DNA from: Comamonadaceae bacterium
Lineage (GTDB): Bacteria > Pseudomonadota > Gammaproteobacteria > Burkholderiales > Burkholderiaceae_C
NCBI GenBank assembly: GCA_947483455.1
Contig: CANKNK010000151.1
Span: 1 to 5,185 of the forward strand
Direction of reading: 5' to 3'
Length of the DNA stretch: 5,185 nucleotides
Shown: positions 1 to 5,185 of the stretch, piece after piece
Layout: every line of letters starts with the position of its first letter
How positions within the stretch are numbered: the first letter of the stretch is position 1
The notes under the pieces: generated by a model
Database searches by the model: none
Seen by the model: the letters and a program-made list of their open reading frames with translations, nothing else
Told to the model about the DNA's origin: nothing
Program-made: the position numbers and the translations under genes

Positions 1-1254
1 ATCGTCGCCACTGCCGACCACAACACCCCGACCACCGGATGGGAGCTGGGCTATGACGGTATCACCGACCCGATTAGCAAAGAGCAAATTACCACGCTCG
101 ATGCCAACATCAAAGAATCAGGTGCGGCGGCGTTTTTTCCATTTCTCTCTAAGCGCCAGGGTATCGTGCACGTGATTGGCCCGGAAACGGGGGCGACACT
201 TCCGGGCATGACGGTGGTGTGCGGCGACAGCCACACCTCGACCCACGGTGCCTTCGGCGCGCTAGCCCATGGCATCGGCACTTCTGAAGTCGAGCATGTG
301 ATGGCCACGCAAACCTTGCTCGCCAAAAAAGCCAAGAACATGCTTATCCAAGTAGAGGGAACAGTGCCCAGGGGTGTGACTGGCAAAGACATTGTGCTGG
401 CCATCATCGGACGCATTGGCACCGCTGGCGGCACCGGATACACCATCGAGTTTGCGGGTAGCGCCATCCGGGCCCTGAGCATGGAAGGCCGCATGACCTT
501 GTGCAACATGGCCATCGAGGCGGGCGCGCGCGCTGGCTTGGTCGCCGTGGACGACAAAACGATAGAGTACGTGAAGGGGCGCCCGCTTTCACCCACGGGC
601 GTGGAATGGGACCAAGCCGTGGCCTATTGGAAGACCTTGCAATCCGACATTGACGCGTACTTTGATACGGTGGTCGAACTCAAGGCCGCCGACATCTTGC
701 CCCAAGTGACCTGGGGCACCTCGCCCGAAATGGTGCTCGATATCAATGGCGCAGTGCCCGATCCCGATAAGGAAAAAGATCCGAGCAAGCGCGACGCCAT
801 CGAGCGAGCTTTGGTTTACATGGGGCTGCAACCAGGCAAAGCCTTGAACGATTTGTTTGTCGACAAAGTATTTATCGGCTCCTGCACCAACAGCCGTATC
901 GAAGACATGCGCGAAGCCGCTGCGGTGGTTAAGCGCATCGGTCAAAAAGTGGCCAAAAACATCAAGCTGGCCATGGTGGTGCCCGGCTCGGGTTTGGTCA
1001 AAGAACAGGCGGAGCGAGAGGGACTGCATGAGATTTTCAAGGCGGCAGGTTTTGAGTGGCGTGAGCCCGGCTGCTCTATGTGCCTGGCCATGAACGCCGA
1101 CCGCCTAGAGCCCGGCGAACGTTGCGCCTCGACTAGCAACCGCAACTTTGAAGGCCGCCAAGGTGCCGGAGGCCGCACCCACTTGGTCAGCCCCGCGATG
1201 GCGGCCGCCGCAGCCATCCATGGCCACTTTGTGGACGTACGTAAGTACCTTTGA
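1..1254 (+). CDS. leuC: 3-isopropylmalate dehydratase (isopropylmalate isomerase) large subunit LeuC, 5'-partial
   Basis: The frame is open from base 1 to a TGA at 1252-1254 (417 residues). Compared with the E. coli protein from memory, about 56 N-terminal residues lie outside the window. LeuC is the aconitase-like large subunit that, with LeuD, isomerises 2-isopropylmalate to 3-isopropylmalate in cytosolic leucine synthesis. Visible landmarks, numbered from the first window codon, are ADHN near residue 5, [13 protein letters not shown] at 74-86, SMEGRMT near 160, and the three cysteines expected to hold the 4Fe-4S cluster: C295 in [10 protein letters not shown], and C358 and C361 in PGCSMC. 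The C-terminal block with [15 protein letters not shown] followed by SPAMAAAAA is intact. It is the first gene seen of a leuC-leuD-leuB unit, with leuD starting 14 bases after its stop. The promoter must lie upstream of the window. Identity is very secure; nothing suggests damage. Confidence 0.98.
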   Translation: MVATADHNTPTTGWELGYDGITDPISKEQITTLDANIKESGAAAFFPFLSKRQGIVHVIGPETGATLPGMTVVCGDSHTSTHGAFGALAHGIGTSEVEHVMATQTLLAKKAKNMLIQVEGTVPRGVTGKDIVLAIIGRIGTAGGTGYTIEFAGSAIRALSMEGRMTLCNMAIEAGARAGLVAVDDKTIEYVKGRPLSPTGVEWDQAVAYWKTLQSDIDAYFDTVVELKAADILPQVTWGTSPEMVLDINGAVPDPDKEKDPSKRDAIERALVYMGLQPGKALNDLFVDKVFIGSCTNSRIEDMREAAAVVKRIGQKVAKNIKLAMVVPGSGLVKEQAEREGLHEIFKAAGFEWREPGCSMCLAMNADRLEPGERCASTSNRNFEGRQGAGGRTHLVSPAMAAAAAIHGHFVDVRKYL

Positions 1255-1268
1255 ACGGAAACCAGGCG

Positions 1269-1913
1269 ATGCAAAAATTTACCGTACACCAGGGCTTGGT
1301 AGCCCCGATGGACCGCGAAAACGTGGATACCGATGCCATCATTCCTAAGCAGTTCTTAAAGTCCATCAAGAAAACTGGCTTTGGCCCCAACCTGTTTGAT
1401 GAGTGGCGCTATCTGGACCACGGCGAGCCCGGTCAGGACCCGGCGACCCGCAAGCCCAACCCAGACTTTGTGCTCAACCAGCCGCGCTACGCTGGCGCAT
1501 CTGTGCTCTTGGCGCGAAAAAATTTCGGCTGCGGGTCCTCGCGCGAACATGCACCCTGGGCGCTGGACCAGTATGGTTTTCGGGCCATCATTGCGCCCAG
1601 TTTTGCAGACATCTTTTTCAACAACTGCTTTAAGAACGGCCTGCTGCCCATCGTGCTACCGGAGTCTGTGGTGGACAAGCTATTTAGCGAGGCCTTGGCA
1701 TTTCCAGGCTTCACACTGACGATCGATTTGGAGCGACAGCGCGTCATACGCCCGCAGGGCGAAGAAATCGCTTTTGACGTGCAAGGCTTTCGTAAATTTT
1801 GTTTGCTCAATGGCTTAGACGATATCGGTCTGACGCTGCGCAATGCAGAAAAAATCCGCACCTTTGAAGCGCATCGCCTGGCCACCAAGCCCTGGCTGGC
1901 GCACACCATGTAA
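1269..1913 (+). CDS. leuD: 3-isopropylmalate dehydratase small subunit LeuD
   Basis: This 214-residue protein is the small (swivelling domain) subunit that completes the LeuCD isomerase of leucine synthesis. Diagnostic segments are [14 protein letters not shown] at 18-31, [15 protein letters not shown] at 85-99 (the glycine/serine/arginine loop that closes over the substrate in this family), [17 protein letters not shown] at 112-128, and a C-terminal [12 protein letters not shown] at 179-190. Length matches betaproteobacterial LeuD and is slightly longer than the E. coli form. I chose the ATG at 1269 because the family begins with a short MQKF-type N-terminus. An in-frame TTG at 1251, overlapping the leuC stop, would add six residues with no family support. 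The ribosome binding site is weak (GGAA at 1257-1260). As I recall, many Burkholderiales have a small entericidin-like lipoprotein gene between leuC and leuD; here there is no room for one. The gene is almost certainly co-transcribed with leuC and leuB. Confidence 0.97.
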   Translation: MQKFTVHQGLVAPMDRENVDTDAIIPKQFLKSIKKTGFGPNLFDEWRYLDHGEPGQDPATRKPNPDFVLNQPRYAGASVLLARKNFGCGSSREHAPWALDQYGFRAIIAPSFADIFFNNCFKNGLLPIVLPESVVDKLFSEALAFPGFTLTIDLERQRVIRPQGEEIAFDVQGFRKFCLLNGLDDIGLTLRNAEKIRTFEAHRLATKPWLAHTM

Positions 1914-1937
1914 GCCGACATCCATGAAAGCACGTCC

Positions 1938-3023
1938 ATGAAAATCGCGATCCTGCCGGGCGACGGCATTGGCACTGAAATCGTAGCCGAGGCCATCAAG
2001 GTACTCAAGGCCTTGGACCTGCCCTTCACCATGGAGAGTGCGCCCGTCGGTGGCGCCGCCTATGAATCACACGGCCACCCGCTTCCCGATGCAACTTTGC
2101 AATTAGCCAAAGATGCCGATGCCATTTTGTTCGGCGCCGTGGGCGACTGGAAATATGACACCTTGGAGCGCGCGCTGCGCCCGGAGCAGGCCATTTTGGG
2201 CTTACGTAAACACCTGGGCTTGTTCGCCAATTTCCGCCCGGCTATTTGCTACGAGCAACTGGTCAATGCCTCCAGCCTCAAGCCCGAGTTAATTTCAGGC
2301 CTGGACATTCTGATCATCCGCGAGCTGACCGGCGATATTTATTTTGGCCAACCGCGTGGCCGACGTATTGCCAGCGATGGCCACTTCCCCGGCGCCGAAG
2401 AAGCCTTCGACACCATGCGCTACAGCAAGCCCGAAATTGAACGCATCGCCCATGTGGCCTTCCAAGCTGCACGCACCCGCAAAGCTGCAGGCAGCGAAGG
2501 CCGCGTCACCAGCGTGGACAAAGCCAATGTGCTGGAAACCTTCCAGTTTTGGAAAGACGTAGTCACGGAAGTGGGCCAAAGCTACCCCGACATCGCGCTC
2601 GACCATATGTATGTGGATAACGCCGCCATGCAACTGGTCAAGCAACCCAAACGCTTTGACGTGGTCGTCACCGGCAATATGTTTGGCGATATTCTGAGCG
2701 ACGAAGCCTCGATGCTGACCGGCTCCATTGGGATGCTGCCTTCTGCCAGCCTGAACAGCCGCAACCAGGGCCTGTACGAACCTAGCCACGGTAGCGCCCC
2801 TGACATTGCCGGTCAGGGCGTTGCCAACCCCTTGGCGACCATCCTGAGCGCAGCCATGATGCTGCGCTTTAGCCTCAAGCAGCCCGAAGCGGCCGCCCGT
2901 ATCGAAAAAGCCGTTGACTCCGTGCTTACCCAAGGTCTTCGGACCCCCGATATCTACAGCCCCGGCACCAGCAAAGTCGGCACGCGCGAGATGGGCGATG
3001 CGGTGGTGAAAGCCTTGGGCTAG
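1938..3023 (+). CDS. leuB: 3-isopropylmalate dehydrogenase LeuB
   Basis: LeuB oxidatively decarboxylates 3-isopropylmalate with NAD to 2-oxoisocaproate, the last step specific to leucine before transamination. The 361-residue length is normal. Family features are all present: ILPGDGIG near the N-terminus; substrate-binding R90, R100 and R128 (in [13 protein letters not shown] and [16 protein letters not shown]); catalytic Y135 and K195 ([10 protein letters not shown]); metal ligands D227, D251 and D255 (YVDNAAM and [12 protein letters not shown]); and the NAD-binding loop HGSAPDIAG at 284-292 with N297. It starts 24 bases after leuD. The ribosome binding site is poor (GAAAG at 1926-1930). Immediately upstream is a five-codon ATG frame (1924-1941) whose TGA overlaps the leuB ATG, which is probably chance but could couple translation. 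The stop TAG shares CTAG with the stop of the convergent gene. No terminator hairpin with a T-run follows it. Confidence 0.98.
   Translation: MKIAILPGDGIGTEIVAEAIKVLKALDLPFTMESAPVGGAAYESHGHPLPDATLQLAKDADAILFGAVGDWKYDTLERALRPEQAILGLRKHLGLFANFRPAICYEQLVNASSLKPELISGLDILIIRELTGDIYFGQPRGRRIASDGHFPGAEEAFDTMRYSKPEIERIAHVAFQAARTRKAAGSEGRVTSVDKANVLETFQFWKDVVTEVGQSYPDIALDHMYVDNAAMQLVKQPKRFDVVVTGNMFGDILSDEASMLTGSIGMLPSASLNSRNQGLYEPSHGSAPDIAGQGVANPLATILSAAMMLRFSLKQPEAAARIEKAVDSVLTQGLRTPDIYSPGTSKVGTREMGDAVVKALG
3020..3023. other. Tail-to-tail overlap of two stop codons (CTAG)
   Basis: The plus-strand leuB stop TAG (3021-3023) and the minus-strand stop (complement of CTA at 3020-3022, read TAG) lie in one CTAG palindrome, so the two convergent coding regions overlap by four bases. 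There is no spacer for a terminator, so each transcript must end within, or run antisense into, the other gene. The coordinates are read directly; the transcriptional consequence is inference. Confidence 0.9.
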
Positions 3024-3493
3024 CTCGGGTCCACTAGGGGCCGCACACCGTACGCCCGCATGGCCGACGCCACTTGCGCTTGCTCGCTCGTTTCGTCTGC
3101 ATAAAGCCGGTAGCTCGGGGCCAGAATGGGTTCGCAAGCAGTGGCTCGGATAAGTAGGACGCTGTGAATTGGGAATCGCGGGCCGGCCATCGCTTGCAGT
3201 GGTTCAGCCCATTTTTCATAATCTGCGTCCTGCTTACGTACATTTCGTGCGAAACCCATCACCTTAAAGCCCTTTTGAACAAAGATGTCGACAAAGCTCA
3301 CGCATACACGCGGATTGACTTCAATATTGCGCACGCTGGCAGGGGATGCGATGTTGGCAATGAGCACATGCTCGTTGTCGTAGAGGGAAAATATCTCTTT
3401 GGGCGACACGTTGGGCTGGCCTTGGCTATCGGCGGTGGCTAACCAACAAAGCACGCTATTTCTCGCAGAAGTTAAGGTATCGGGCAATAACAT
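3020..3493 (-). CDS. Pyridoxamine 5'-phosphate oxidase-family (FMN-binding split barrel) protein
   Basis: This is a 157-residue protein of the PNPOx-like split-barrel family (flavin-nucleotide-binding type). The order of motifs is typical: [20 protein letters not shown] at 13-32 (first barrel strands), [18 protein letters not shown] at 45-62, [18 protein letters not shown] at 63-80, and a C-terminal [11 protein letters not shown] segment. There is no signal peptide or membrane segment, so it should be cytosolic. It is too short for PdxH and lacks that enzyme's C-terminal region, so vitamin B6 oxidation should not be assumed. Flavin binding is a family inference and the substrate is unknown. 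The start ATG (complement of 3491-3493) has only a weak upstream GGA. It points away from asd and converges on leuB with overlapping stops. It interrupts the usual leuB-asd neighbourhood, which suggests a later insertion, although its coding style does not stand out strongly by eye. Confidence 0.88.
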   Translation of the reverse strand: MLLPDTLTSARNSVLCWLATADSQGQPNVSPKEIFSLYDNEHVLIANIASPASVRNIEVNPRVCVSFVDIFVQKGFKVMGFARNVRKQDADYEKWAEPLQAMAGPRFPIHSVLLIRATACEPILAPSYRLYADETSEQAQVASAMRAYGVRPLVDPS

Positions 3494-3512
3494 AGTAGTC
3501 CAATGTAGATAG

Positions 3513-3534
3513 AAGGCACCGCGAAAGGTGCTTT
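3513..3534. repeat. Hairpin-forming inverted repeat in the 5' region of the minus-strand gene
   Basis: AAGGCACC and GGTGCTTT can pair over 8 bp (one G-T) around the six-base loop GCGAAA. It lies 20 bases upstream of the minus-strand start codon, so it would be in or near that gene's 5' untranslated region. Neither strand gives a proper T-run after it (only TTT, then GG, on the plus strand), so a functional terminator is doubtful. It could be a weak or decayed plus-strand terminator or a 5' UTR stem. Confidence 0.5.
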
Positions 3535-3576
3535 GGTCTCGCAGAAAGTATTCATTTCAGGCAGCGGTTTAGCAGC

Positions 3577-3611
3577 GGCATTTATTTTCATATTTGGCAG
3601 CAATAAATGCC
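3577..3611. repeat. Perfect 10-bp inverted repeat in the divergent spacer
   Basis: GGCATTTATT (3577-3586) and AATAAATGCC (3602-3611) are perfectly complementary, separated by 15 bases. The arm length and AT-rich content stand out in this GC-rich window. The repeat sits between two divergently read units, so an operator for a dimeric regulator or an RNA stem are both possible. There is no T-run for an intrinsic terminator on either strand. Function is unknown. Confidence 0.6.
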
Positions 3612-3703
3612 AGAGGATTTACGCCACAAACAGCCCTGAATTAGCGTAAGAGGTCCGCCTCCGTGTTGACGGTCTACCACGTAAGTTAGCCCTCAGCTAG
3701 GCC

Positions 3704-3712
3704 TGCTACAAT
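3704..3712 (+). promoter_or_regulatory. Extended -10 promoter for the asd leader and asd
   Basis: TGCTACAAT reads as a TG-extended -10 element with TACAAT (5 of 6 to TATAAT) at 3707-3712. No good -35 hexamer is found at 16-18 bp spacing, which is acceptable for extended -10 promoters. The first transcribed base would fall around 3719-3720, at the A of the leader-peptide ATG. This is a sequence-based prediction only. Confidence 0.65.
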
Positions 3713-3719
3713 ATTCCTT

Positions 3720-3815
3720 ATGTTCATTGCCCACTTGTTCACCTTGAACCCCGCGACGGCCCTCACGGCCGGTGCAGCTGTGCGCGCAATCATTACCAAA
3801 ACCACGACCGGCTGA
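3720..3815 (+). CDS. Putative asd leader peptide (31 aa), threonine/isoleucine-rich end
   Basis: A short frame runs from ATG at 3720 to TGA at 3813-3815. It begins MFIAHLFTLNPATALTAG and ends A-I-I-T-K-T-T-T-G. Seven of its 31 residues are threonine, four of them among the last six, preceded by Ile-Ile, with one Lys between threonines. Thr, Ile and Lys are end products that depend on the enzyme encoded just downstream (asd), which is the signature of an attenuation leader peptide such as thrL or ilvL of enterobacteria. The final Thr codons (28-30, at 3801-3809) lie in the first arm of a hairpin (3803-3834). There is no Shine-Dalgarno sequence before the ATG, and the predicted transcription start falls on its A, so translation would be leaderless. 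The peptide itself probably has no function beyond being translated. I infer this from architecture alone, without conservation data. Confidence 0.65.
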   Translation: MFIAHLFTLNPATALTAGAAVRAIITKTTTG

Positions 3816-3886
3816 CACAGCCCGGTTCGTCGTGCGCCCCCCGGCCAGACGAGCCGGGAAAACAGTCAGGTCACACACTGTTTTTT
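3803..3886 (+). promoter_or_regulatory. Candidate transcription attenuator with alternative hairpins upstream of asd
   Basis: Three competing structures can be drawn. (a) CACGAC (3803-3808) pairs with GTCGTG (3829-3834), extended inside by CGGCTG (3809-3814) with CAGCC at 3818-3822; its 5' arm contains the last Thr codons and the leader stop. (b) CCCGGTTCGTC (3821-3831) pairs with GACGAGCCGGG (3848-3858) over 11 bp with one G-U. (c) CCCGGC (3840-3845) pairs with GCCGGG (3853-3858), excluding (b). A last stem (3859-3884) ends in six T. In the classical model a ribosome stalled on Thr codons covers the first arm, lets (b) form and favours read-through, while a ribosome reaching the stop codon favours (c) plus the T-run stem. 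The pairings are visible; the switching is inference. No energies were computed. Confidence 0.6.
3859..3886 (+). terminator. Candidate intrinsic terminator of the asd attenuator
   Basis: AAAACAGT (3859-3866) pairs perfectly with ACTGTTTT (3877-3884) around a 10-base loop, and the T-run is TTTTTT at 3881-3886. The stem is AT-rich and weak on its own, but it directly abuts the GC hairpin 3840-3858 and could stack on it. It ends one base before the asd ribosome binding site. A compound terminator is plausible but atypical. Confidence 0.5.
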
Positions 3887-3893
3887 GAAAGGG
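3887..3893 (+). promoter_or_regulatory. asd ribosome binding site
   Basis: GAAAGGG ends seven bases before the asd ATG at 3901, a good Shine-Dalgarno match that supports this start over other codons. It follows the T-run of the leader structure with no gap, so folding of the leader could also affect translation. Confidence 0.75.
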
Positions 3894-3900
3894 CAATGCA

Positions 3901-5019
3901 ATGAGTAAGTTAGTAGGATTGGTCGGCTGGCGCGGCATGGTCGGCTCGGTGTTGATGGACCGGATGCAGGCAGAAGGTGACTTTGACCTGATCGAGCCCC
4001 TGTTTTTTTCTACCTCCAACAGCGGTGGCGCAGCGCCCGCCTTTGCCAAGAACGAGACCACCTTGCAGGACGCATTCAATCTCGATGCCCTCAAACGCTG
4101 CGACATCATCATCACTGCCCAAGGCGGTGATTACACCACCGAGATATACCCCCAACTGCGTGCCAGTGGCTGGAAGGGCTACTGGATTGATGCCGCGAAA
4201 ACCTTACGAATGAAAGACGACGCGGTCATCATTTTGGACCCGGTGAACCGGCCCGTAATCGACGCCGCTTTGGCGCGCGGTGTGAAAGACTATGTGGGCG
4301 GCAATTGCACGGTGAGCTGTATGTTGATGGGCCTAGGCGCTTTGTTCAAGGCTGATTTGGTGGAATGGATGACTGCTACCACCTACCAGGCCGCCAGCGG
4401 TGGCGGTGCGCAGCATATGCGCGAGCTGCTGACACAAATGGGCACACTGAACAGTGCGGTGCGCACCCAGTTAGACAATCCTTCCAGTGCGATTTTGGAG
4501 ATTGACCGCCAGGTGGCCGCTACCCAAAGGGCGCTATCCCCGCAGGAAACCAAAAACTTCATGGCACCACTGGCGGGAAGCCTCATCCCCTGGATAGACA
4601 GCGACCGAGGAGACGGCACCAGCCTGGAAGAGTGGAAAGGCAGCGCAGAGACCAATAAGATTCTGGGTCGCCAAGACCACCCCGTGCCCATCGACAGCAT
4701 CTGTGTGCGGGTCGGTGCCATGCGTTGCCACAGCCAGAGCCTGACCATCAAAATGAAGCGCGATGTGCCGCTGGCCGACATTGAAGATATGCTAAAAAAT
4801 GATAATGCATGGGTCCGTTTTGTGGCCAATAACCGTATGGACAGCGTGCACCAGCTAACGCCCGTCGCGGTTACTGGCACCATGGATATCGCAGTTGGCC
4901 GCGTCCGCAAACTGGCCATGGGGCCGCAATATGTGGGCGCATTCACTATCGGCGACCAGTTGCTTTGGGGCGCTGCCGAACCGCTACGGCGCATGTTGCG
5001 CATTCTGCTGCAAGCCTAA
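3901..5019 (+). CDS. asd: Aspartate-semialdehyde dehydrogenase Asd
   Basis: Asd reduces aspartyl phosphate to aspartate semialdehyde with NADPH, the branch-point step to diaminopimelate/lysine, methionine, threonine and isoleucine in the cytosol. The 372-residue protein is collinear with the 367-residue E. coli enzyme. Landmarks are the NADP-binding GWRGMVGS at 9-16, R103 (phosphate binding) in LRMKDD, the catalytic cysteine C136 in GGNCTVSCML, Q163 in YQAASGGGA, EEWKG near 243-247, and R270 and H277 in CVRVGAMRCHSQ. The C-terminus GDQLLWGAAEPLRRMLR is intact. One oddity is lysine at residue 100 (DAAKTLRM), where E. coli and other relatives I recall have serine, close to the phosphate-binding arginine. 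The start is fixed by a good ribosome binding site and the family N-terminus. The gene probably has its own promoter and attenuating leader rather than depending on the leu operon, from which it is separated by a minus-strand gene. Confidence 0.98.
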   Translation: MSKLVGLVGWRGMVGSVLMDRMQAEGDFDLIEPLFFSTSNSGGAAPAFAKNETTLQDAFNLDALKRCDIIITAQGGDYTTEIYPQLRASGWKGYWIDAAKTLRMKDDAVIILDPVNRPVIDAALARGVKDYVGGNCTVSCMLMGLGALFKADLVEWMTATTYQAASGGGAQHMRELLTQMGTLNSAVRTQLDNPSSAILEIDRQVAATQRALSPQETKNFMAPLAGSLIPWIDSDRGDGTSLEEWKGSAETNKILGRQDHPVPIDSICVRVGAMRCHSQSLTIKMKRDVPLADIEDMLKNDNAWVRFVANNRMDSVHQLTPVAVTGTMDIAVGRVRKLAMGPQYVGAFTIGDQLLWGAAEPLRRMLRILLQA

Positions 5020-5025
5020 TTACAG

Positions 5026-5046
5026 CCTGCGCCATCCTTACGCAGG
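5026..5046 (+). other. Stem-loop after asd without a T-run
   Basis: CCTGCG (5026-5031) and CGCAGG (5041-5046) form a perfect 6-bp stem (one further G-T possible) around a nine-base loop, seven bases after the asd stop. There is no following T-run, so it is at best a weak or factor-assisted terminator or an mRNA-end stabiliser. Confidence 0.4.
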
Positions 5047-5107
5047 TGCCACGGCCTCCATCGCGTGGCGGCCCAATCCGTAGATACGCAAGGCACGAAA
5101 AGTAAAT

Positions 5108-5136
5108 TTGATTATTATTTATATAATTATTTTAAT
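5108..5136 (+). promoter_or_regulatory. Putative sigma70 promoter in an AT-rich island
   Basis: TTGATT (5108-5113) and TTTAAT (5131-5136) are separated by 17 bases, giving a reasonable -35/-10 pair; a second TATAAT is at 5122-5127. The surrounding 5098-5149 stretch is almost pure A/T and includes the 16-base palindrome AATTATT-TT-AATAATT (5125-5140) over the -10. It would drive a gene beginning at or beyond the right edge. In related genomes I would expect fimV after asd, but too little is visible to say. AT-richness alone produces such matches, so confidence is moderate. Confidence 0.45.
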
Positions 5137-5140
5137 AATT

Positions 5141-5185
5141 TTTGAATAGCTGAACATCGCGGGGGGGATCATGGGTGGGACGCGC
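5141..5185. other. Right edge: G-run and possible start codon, not resolved
   Basis: A run of seven G (5161-5167) precedes an ATG at 5171 by three bases, and the frame stays open for the last five codons (M-G-G-T-R). The G-run could resemble a ribosome binding site, but five codons cannot be identified and the spacing is short. I do not call a gene here. Confidence 0.3.

Larger units (their letters stand above)
3494..3719. other. Divergent intergenic spacer, no gene seen
   Basis: These 226 bases separate the 5' end of the minus-strand flavin-binding protein gene from the asd leader. By eye they are less GC-rich than the flanking genes, especially around 3541-3640. They contain two inverted repeats (3513-3534 and 3577-3611), a repeated GCAGCGG (3561-3567 and 3572-3578), and the asd-side promoter near the right end. 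I see no convincing coding frame, tRNA or insertion sequence. A clear sigma70 promoter for the minus-strand gene was not found. Confidence 0.7.

Noticed and set aside
51..596. Minus-strand open frame of 181 codons opposite leuC
   Set aside because: Its translation is rich in Met, Pro and Ser without domain features and it lies entirely antisense to conserved leuC.
166..1254. Start of leuC at the GTG at 166
   Set aside because: The frame is open back to base 1 and the upstream residues ([11 protein letters not shown]...) are typical LeuC sequence, so the gene is cut by the window edge rather than starting here.
1251..1268. TTG start for leuD overlapping the leuC stop
   Set aside because: It would add six residues without family support; the ATG at 1269 matches the expected N-terminus.
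3021..3119. Nine-base direct repeat TAGCTCGGG at 3021-3029 and 3111-3119
   Set aside because: The second copy lies within coding sequence of the minus-strand gene, with no other mobile-element sign; too short to mean insertion-site duplication.
2295..3137. Long minus-strand open frame of 280 codons opposite leuB
   Set aside because: It is antisense to a fully conserved leuB, its translation is low-complexity with no recognisable family, and it runs across the convergent gene in another frame. It is a by-product of GC-rich codon use.
3164..3442. Plus-strand open frame of 92 codons
   Set aside because: It is the antisense of the PNPOx-family gene, whose protein has clear family motifs.
3666..3671. 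TTGACG as the -35 of the asd promoter
   Set aside because: It lies 35 bases before TACAAT, twice the permitted spacing, and no -10 element fits it at 16-18 bp.
3641..3680. Possible integron attC or recombination site around GCGTAAG and GTTGACGG
   Set aside because: The paired core sites and the imperfect palindrome expected of attC are not present.
3896..3904. ATG-CAA-TGA mini-frame overlapping the asd start
   Set aside because: A two-codon frame overlapping the ATG is expected by chance and asd has its own well-spaced ribosome binding site.
3693..4115. Minus-strand open frame covering the asd leader and the start of asd
   Set aside because: It overlaps the conserved asd N-terminus, shows no known family and has a compositionally odd translation. 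The plus-strand promoter, small ORF and hairpins explain the region better.
1..5185. CRISPR arrays, tRNA or rRNA genes, insertion sequences, phage genes
   Set aside because: No regular repeat-spacer pattern, cloverleaf, transposase or phage-like frame was seen in the window.

Overview
This window looks like chromosomal DNA from a betaproteobacterium of the order Burkholderiales, most likely the family Comamonadaceae (a Rhodoferax/Polaromonas/Acidovorax-like organism). The evidence is GC-rich coding sequence, protein sequences of the Comamonadaceae type for LeuC, LeuD, LeuB and Asd, and the order leuC-leuD-leuB-asd, which is typical of that group. The genus assignment is inference from remembered protein families; no search was run.

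Layout. Positions 1-3023 hold a tight plus-strand leucine operon: leuC (5' end cut off by the window), leuD and leuB, with gaps of 14 and 24 bases. These encode both subunits of isopropylmalate isomerase and 3-isopropylmalate dehydrogenase, i.e. the second and third steps of the leucine branch. On the minus strand at 3020-3493 is a small FMN-binding split-barrel protein of the pyridoxamine 5'-phosphate oxidase family. Its stop codon overlaps that of leuB in a shared CTAG. Positions 3494-3719 are a non-coding divergent spacer that is less GC-rich than its surroundings and carries two perfect or near-perfect inverted repeats. Positions 3901-5019 encode aspartate-semialdehyde dehydrogenase (asd), the common step to lysine/diaminopimelate, methionine, threonine and isoleucine. 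Positions 5020-5185 are non-coding and end in a strikingly AT-rich promoter-like island.

The most interesting part is the leader of asd (3704-3900). An extended -10 promoter is placed so that transcription would start at or next to the A of a small ORF of 31 codons. The end of this ORF encodes Ile-Ile-Thr-Lys-Thr-Thr-Thr-Gly-stop, so it is loaded with end products of the aspartate family. The threonine codons form one arm of a hairpin. Its other arm can instead form an 11-bp stem with a downstream segment, and that segment can in turn form its own GC hairpin. A final hairpin with a run of six T lies just before the asd ribosome binding site. This is the architecture of ribosome-mediated transcription attenuation, apparently sensing Thr/Ile (and perhaps Lys), here in front of asd and possibly read from a leaderless transcript. 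The window therefore combines branched-chain and aspartate-family amino acid synthesis, with the latter probably controlled by its own leader peptide.
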